A DNA stretch of 9,749 nucleotides. It comes from Sulfurimonas sp. Its GTDB lineage: Bacteria; Campylobacterota; Campylobacteria; Campylobacterales; Sulfurimonadaceae. Of the stretch, positions 8,271 to 9,749 are shown in pieces. Under the pieces are notes generated by a model, which worked only from the letters and a program-made list of their open reading frames with translations, was not told the DNA's origin and made no database searches. The translations under genes and the position numbers were made by a program. The stretch covers positions 1 to 9,749 of the forward strand of contig JAFLJZ010000020.1 in the NCBI GenBank assembly GCA_022712775.1, in the 5' to 3' direction. Positions within the stretch are counted from its first letter, which is position 1, and the number at the start of each line of letters is the position of its first letter.

Positions 8271-8666
8271 TTGAAAAAAACTATTTTACTACTCTTACTT
8301 CTTCTAACAACTTTATCAGCTGAGCTCAAACAAGAATACCTTTCTAAAAAATTACTAGATTCTAAAATACCTATCGTAGATATTCGAACAGTAGGAGAAT
8401 GGAAAGAAACTGGAATCTTAGAAGGTACAATTCCTATAGAATTTTTCAATGAAAAAGGAAAATACGATGTTCAGGCATTTTTAGCTGAGCTTAATGAAAA
8501 GGTAGATACAACAAAACCCTTTGCTCTAATTTGCAGAACAGGAAGTAGAACAAAACTGATAGCTGCATATCTTGCTAATACATACAACTACAAGGTTACA
8601 AACATTATTGGTGGTATCAAGATTCATAACATGAGTTACGCTGATATGGATTTTGTAGACCCTTAA
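8271..8666 (+). CDS. Periplasmic single-domain rhodanese-like sulfurtransferase
   Basis: This 131-residue protein begins with a signal peptide (KKTILLLLLLLTTLSA, about residues 2-17) followed by one rhodanese domain. The domain shows the entry motif VDIRTVGEW (about 36-44) and the active-site loop Cys88-R-T-G-S-R93, where the cysteine would carry the persulfide. Cys88 is the only cysteine. Rhodaneses move sulfane sulfur between donors and acceptors such as thiosulfate, cyanide or partner proteins; the substrate here is unknown. The start must be TTG at 8271 because no ATG precedes the signal peptide in this frame. GGAT at 8262-8265 serves as ribosome site 5 nt upstream. A 38-codon hydrophobic ORF begins 3 nt after the stop. 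The exported location suggests periplasmic sulfur chemistry, consistent with a sulfur-metabolising organism, though that is inference. Confidence 0.9.
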   Translation: MKKTILLLLLLLTTLSAELKQEYLSKKLLDSKIPIVDIRTVGEWKETGILEGTIPIEFFNEKGKYDVQAFLAELNEKVDTTKPFALICRTGSRTKLIAAYLANTYNYKVTNIIGGIKIHNMSYADMDFVDP

Positions 8667-8669
8667 CTA

Positions 8670-8786
8670 ATGCCAAGTTATTTAAAGTTTTTATTTTTTC
8701 TTACGCTTAGAATCGTTGTTACTTTTACTGTTCTAGGCTTCTTCATTTTCTTACTTTGGGGTATTTTATACATTCTACTTGTATAA
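8670..8786 (+). CDS. Possible small single-pass membrane protein (38 aa)
   Basis: An ATG 3 nt after the rhodanese stop opens a 38-codon frame ending in TAA. The peptide starts MPSYLKFLFF, has one arginine near residue 14, and is otherwise a single hydrophobic helix (about residues 15-38). There is no Shine-Dalgarno sequence, so translation would depend on coupling to the rhodanese gene. The frame fills most of the interval before a terminator-like hairpin that overlaps its stop, which fits a two-gene transcript. A chance hydrophobic frame in T-rich DNA is the main alternative. I do not recognise any family. Confidence 0.45.
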   Translation: MPSYLKFLFFLTLRIVVTFTVLGFFIFLLWGILYILLV

Positions 8787-8797
8787 TAATTTTTTAT
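8766..8797 (+). terminator. Probable intrinsic terminator after the rhodanese unit
   Basis: TTATACA (8766-8772) and TGTATAA (8780-8786) form a 7-bp stem with a seven-base loop. It is followed shortly by a T6 run (TAATTTTTTATTTA). The stem has little GC, as is common in such AT-rich genomes, so strength is uncertain. It separates the rhodanese and small-ORF unit from the promoter of the NIT-domain gene. Confidence 0.4.
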
Positions 8798-8803
8798 TTA
8801 TGC

Positions 8804-8809
8804 TAGAAT
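8804..8809 (+). promoter_or_regulatory. Candidate extended -10 box for the NIT-domain sensor gene
   Basis: TGCTAGAAT gives an extended -10 box (TG at 8801-8802, TAGAAT at 8804-8809) behind a TTTTTTATTTA tract, the usual sigma-70 layout in Campylobacterota. Transcription would start near 8816, leaving about 25 nt to the ATG at 8841. That leader includes the AGGA ribosome site at 8830-8833. Confidence 0.45.
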
Positions 8810-8840
8810 GGTCGGACAATTACTTTCATAGGATGTTCAA

Positions 8841-9749
8841 ATGCTAGATAACATGTCACTAAAAATAAAAATGTCATTAATGGTTATTATACCAACCATA
8901 GTTATAGTTACACTACTAACTATCAATAGTCTTGTTAGCTACGCGAAAATACAAGAGCTTGATACAATCGAACAAGCTACTATTTTAGCCACAAAAATCA
9001 GTGCAATGGTTCACAACACACAAAAAGAGCGTGGTGCATCTGCTGGATTTGTTGGCTCAGGTGGTAAGAAATTTATCGATACAATGCCAAGTATAAGAAA
9101 AGACACAGATAAAACAAGAGCAGAGATGATTGCTTTTTATAATAACATGGACTTTTCTGTATATCCCACTGAGATGCAAAAACAAATGAATGATGCGATG
9201 GGACGTCTCGCAAAGCTTGATGCGACAAGAAAGAATATCAGTACATTAACATACAATGTTCCACAAACTGTTGGTTATTACACACCTTTAAATGGTTCAT
9301 TTCTTGATACAATTGCCCATATAGCTAAGATGAGTTCTGACAAACAAATGACAACCTCTTTAACTGCTTTTACCAACTATCTTTACTCAAAAGAAAGAGC
9401 TGGAGTAGAGAGAGCAGTTATGACAGGGACATTTGCAAAAGATTCTTTTCCACCTAAATTCTATGCAAAATTTGTAAAACTAATGAGTGAACAAGAAACA
9501 TATATTAAAAGATTTTTATTTTTAGATTCTGTAGAAAATACTTCTTTTTACAAACAAACTCTCGTTGGAAAACCAGTTGAAGAAGTTGAGCGTATGCGAA
9601 AAGTTGCCCTCACTAGAATCAATGGTAATTTCGAAGTTGATGCAATGTACTGGTTTTCAACAATCACTCAAAAAATAAACCTTCTAAAGAAAGTAGAAAA
9701 CCATTTAGCCGAAGGTATCTTAGTTCAAGTTGATACGCTAAAAAGTCAA
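8841..9749 (+). CDS. NIT-domain (nitrate/nitrite-sensing) membrane sensor, probably a chemoreceptor; C-terminus cut by window edge
   Basis: The window holds the first 303 residues and the frame is open at the right edge. A short cytoplasmic start and a membrane helix (about 9-31) lead into a large periplasmic helical domain of the NIT family (about 50-300). Hallmarks are TQKERGASAGFVGSGG (about 60-75), and KERAGVERAVMTGTFA (about 184-199), a repeat-like partner segment. The arginines Arg64, Arg186 and Arg191 lie in these motifs; arginines are the nitrate/nitrite-binding residues in the structurally known NIT protein NasR. The second membrane helix, any HAMP and the output domain lie beyond the window. 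A methyl-accepting chemotaxis protein is the commonest architecture in this lineage, but a kinase or cyclase is not excluded. The start is supported by AGGA (8830-8833), 7 nt upstream. Ligand assignment follows the family and is not shown directly. Confidence 0.88.
   Translation, partial: MLDNMSLKIKMSLMVIIPTIVIVTLLTINSLVSYAKIQELDTIEQATILATKISAMVHNTQKERGASAGFVGSGGKKFIDTMPSIRKDTDKTRAEMIAFYNNMDFSVYPTEMQKQMNDAMGRLAKLDATRKNISTLTYNVPQTVGYYTPLNGSFLDTIAHIAKMSSDKQMTTSLTAFTNYLYSKERAGVERAVMTGTFAKDSFPPKFYAKFVKLMSEQETYIKRFLFLDSVENTSFYKQTLVGKPVEEVERMRKVALTRINGNFEVDAMYWFSTITQKINLLKKVENHLAEGILVQVDTLKSQ

Noticed and set aside
8255..8449. A 64-codon minus-strand frame over the start of the rhodanese gene
   Set aside because: It is antisense to the signal peptide and rhodanese domain, which have clear motifs, and has no support of its own.
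8681..8712. A sigma-28-like TAAAGTTT followed by T-rich DNA
   Set aside because: No CGAT-type -10 element follows at the right distance and the string lies inside the hydrophobic small ORF, so a FliA promoter for the NIT-domain gene is not supported; the extended -10 at 8804 is better.

Overview
The window is AT-rich, densely coded DNA from a member of the Campylobacterota (formerly Epsilonproteobacteria). The genus cannot be fixed; a free-living Sulfurimonas- or Arcobacter-like organism would fit. The best evidence is a Wolinella-type fumarate reductase in the order frdC-frdA-frdB with a diheme cytochrome b subunit. Promoters with extended -10 boxes behind T-rich tracts, and many sensory genes, also fit. 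I see no mobile element, tRNA, rRNA or CRISPR array. No gene-free stretch exceeds about 100 bases.

Minus-strand block (positions 1 to about 5600): a tightly packed five-gene operon read right to left. frdC, frdA and frdB overlap by 1 and 4 nt. After a 3-nt gap comes a LivK-like periplasmic binding protein, and after a 1-nt gap a membrane sensor whose PAS domain runs off the left edge. The first three genes form a membrane quinol:fumarate reductase or succinate:quinone oxidoreductase. The last two look like a ligand-binding module feeding a signalling module, with no transporter permease or ATPase beside them.

Plus-strand block (5681 to 7815): a four-helix membrane protein diverges from frdC across a 67-bp promoter region. 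A chemoreceptor with a C-terminal zinc-binding CZB domain follows. A convergent 123-codon lysine-rich gene of unknown function lies on the minus strand at 7829-8200.

Right block (8201 to 9749): a periplasmic single-domain rhodanese begins with TTG and is followed 3 nt later by an unlisted 38-codon hydrophobic small ORF. A probable AT-only terminator comes next, then the N-terminal 303 residues of a membrane sensor with a nitrate/nitrite-sensing NIT domain.

Taken together the region joins one anaerobic respiratory complex to several sensors: a PBP with a PAS protein, a CZB receptor and a NIT receptor. The two points most worth checking are these. FrdC has valine where Wolinella has the E-pathway glutamate (Glu C180), and the binding protein and sensor are apparently co-transcribed with the respiratory enzyme. 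Function of the PBP/sensor pair is inference from gene order.
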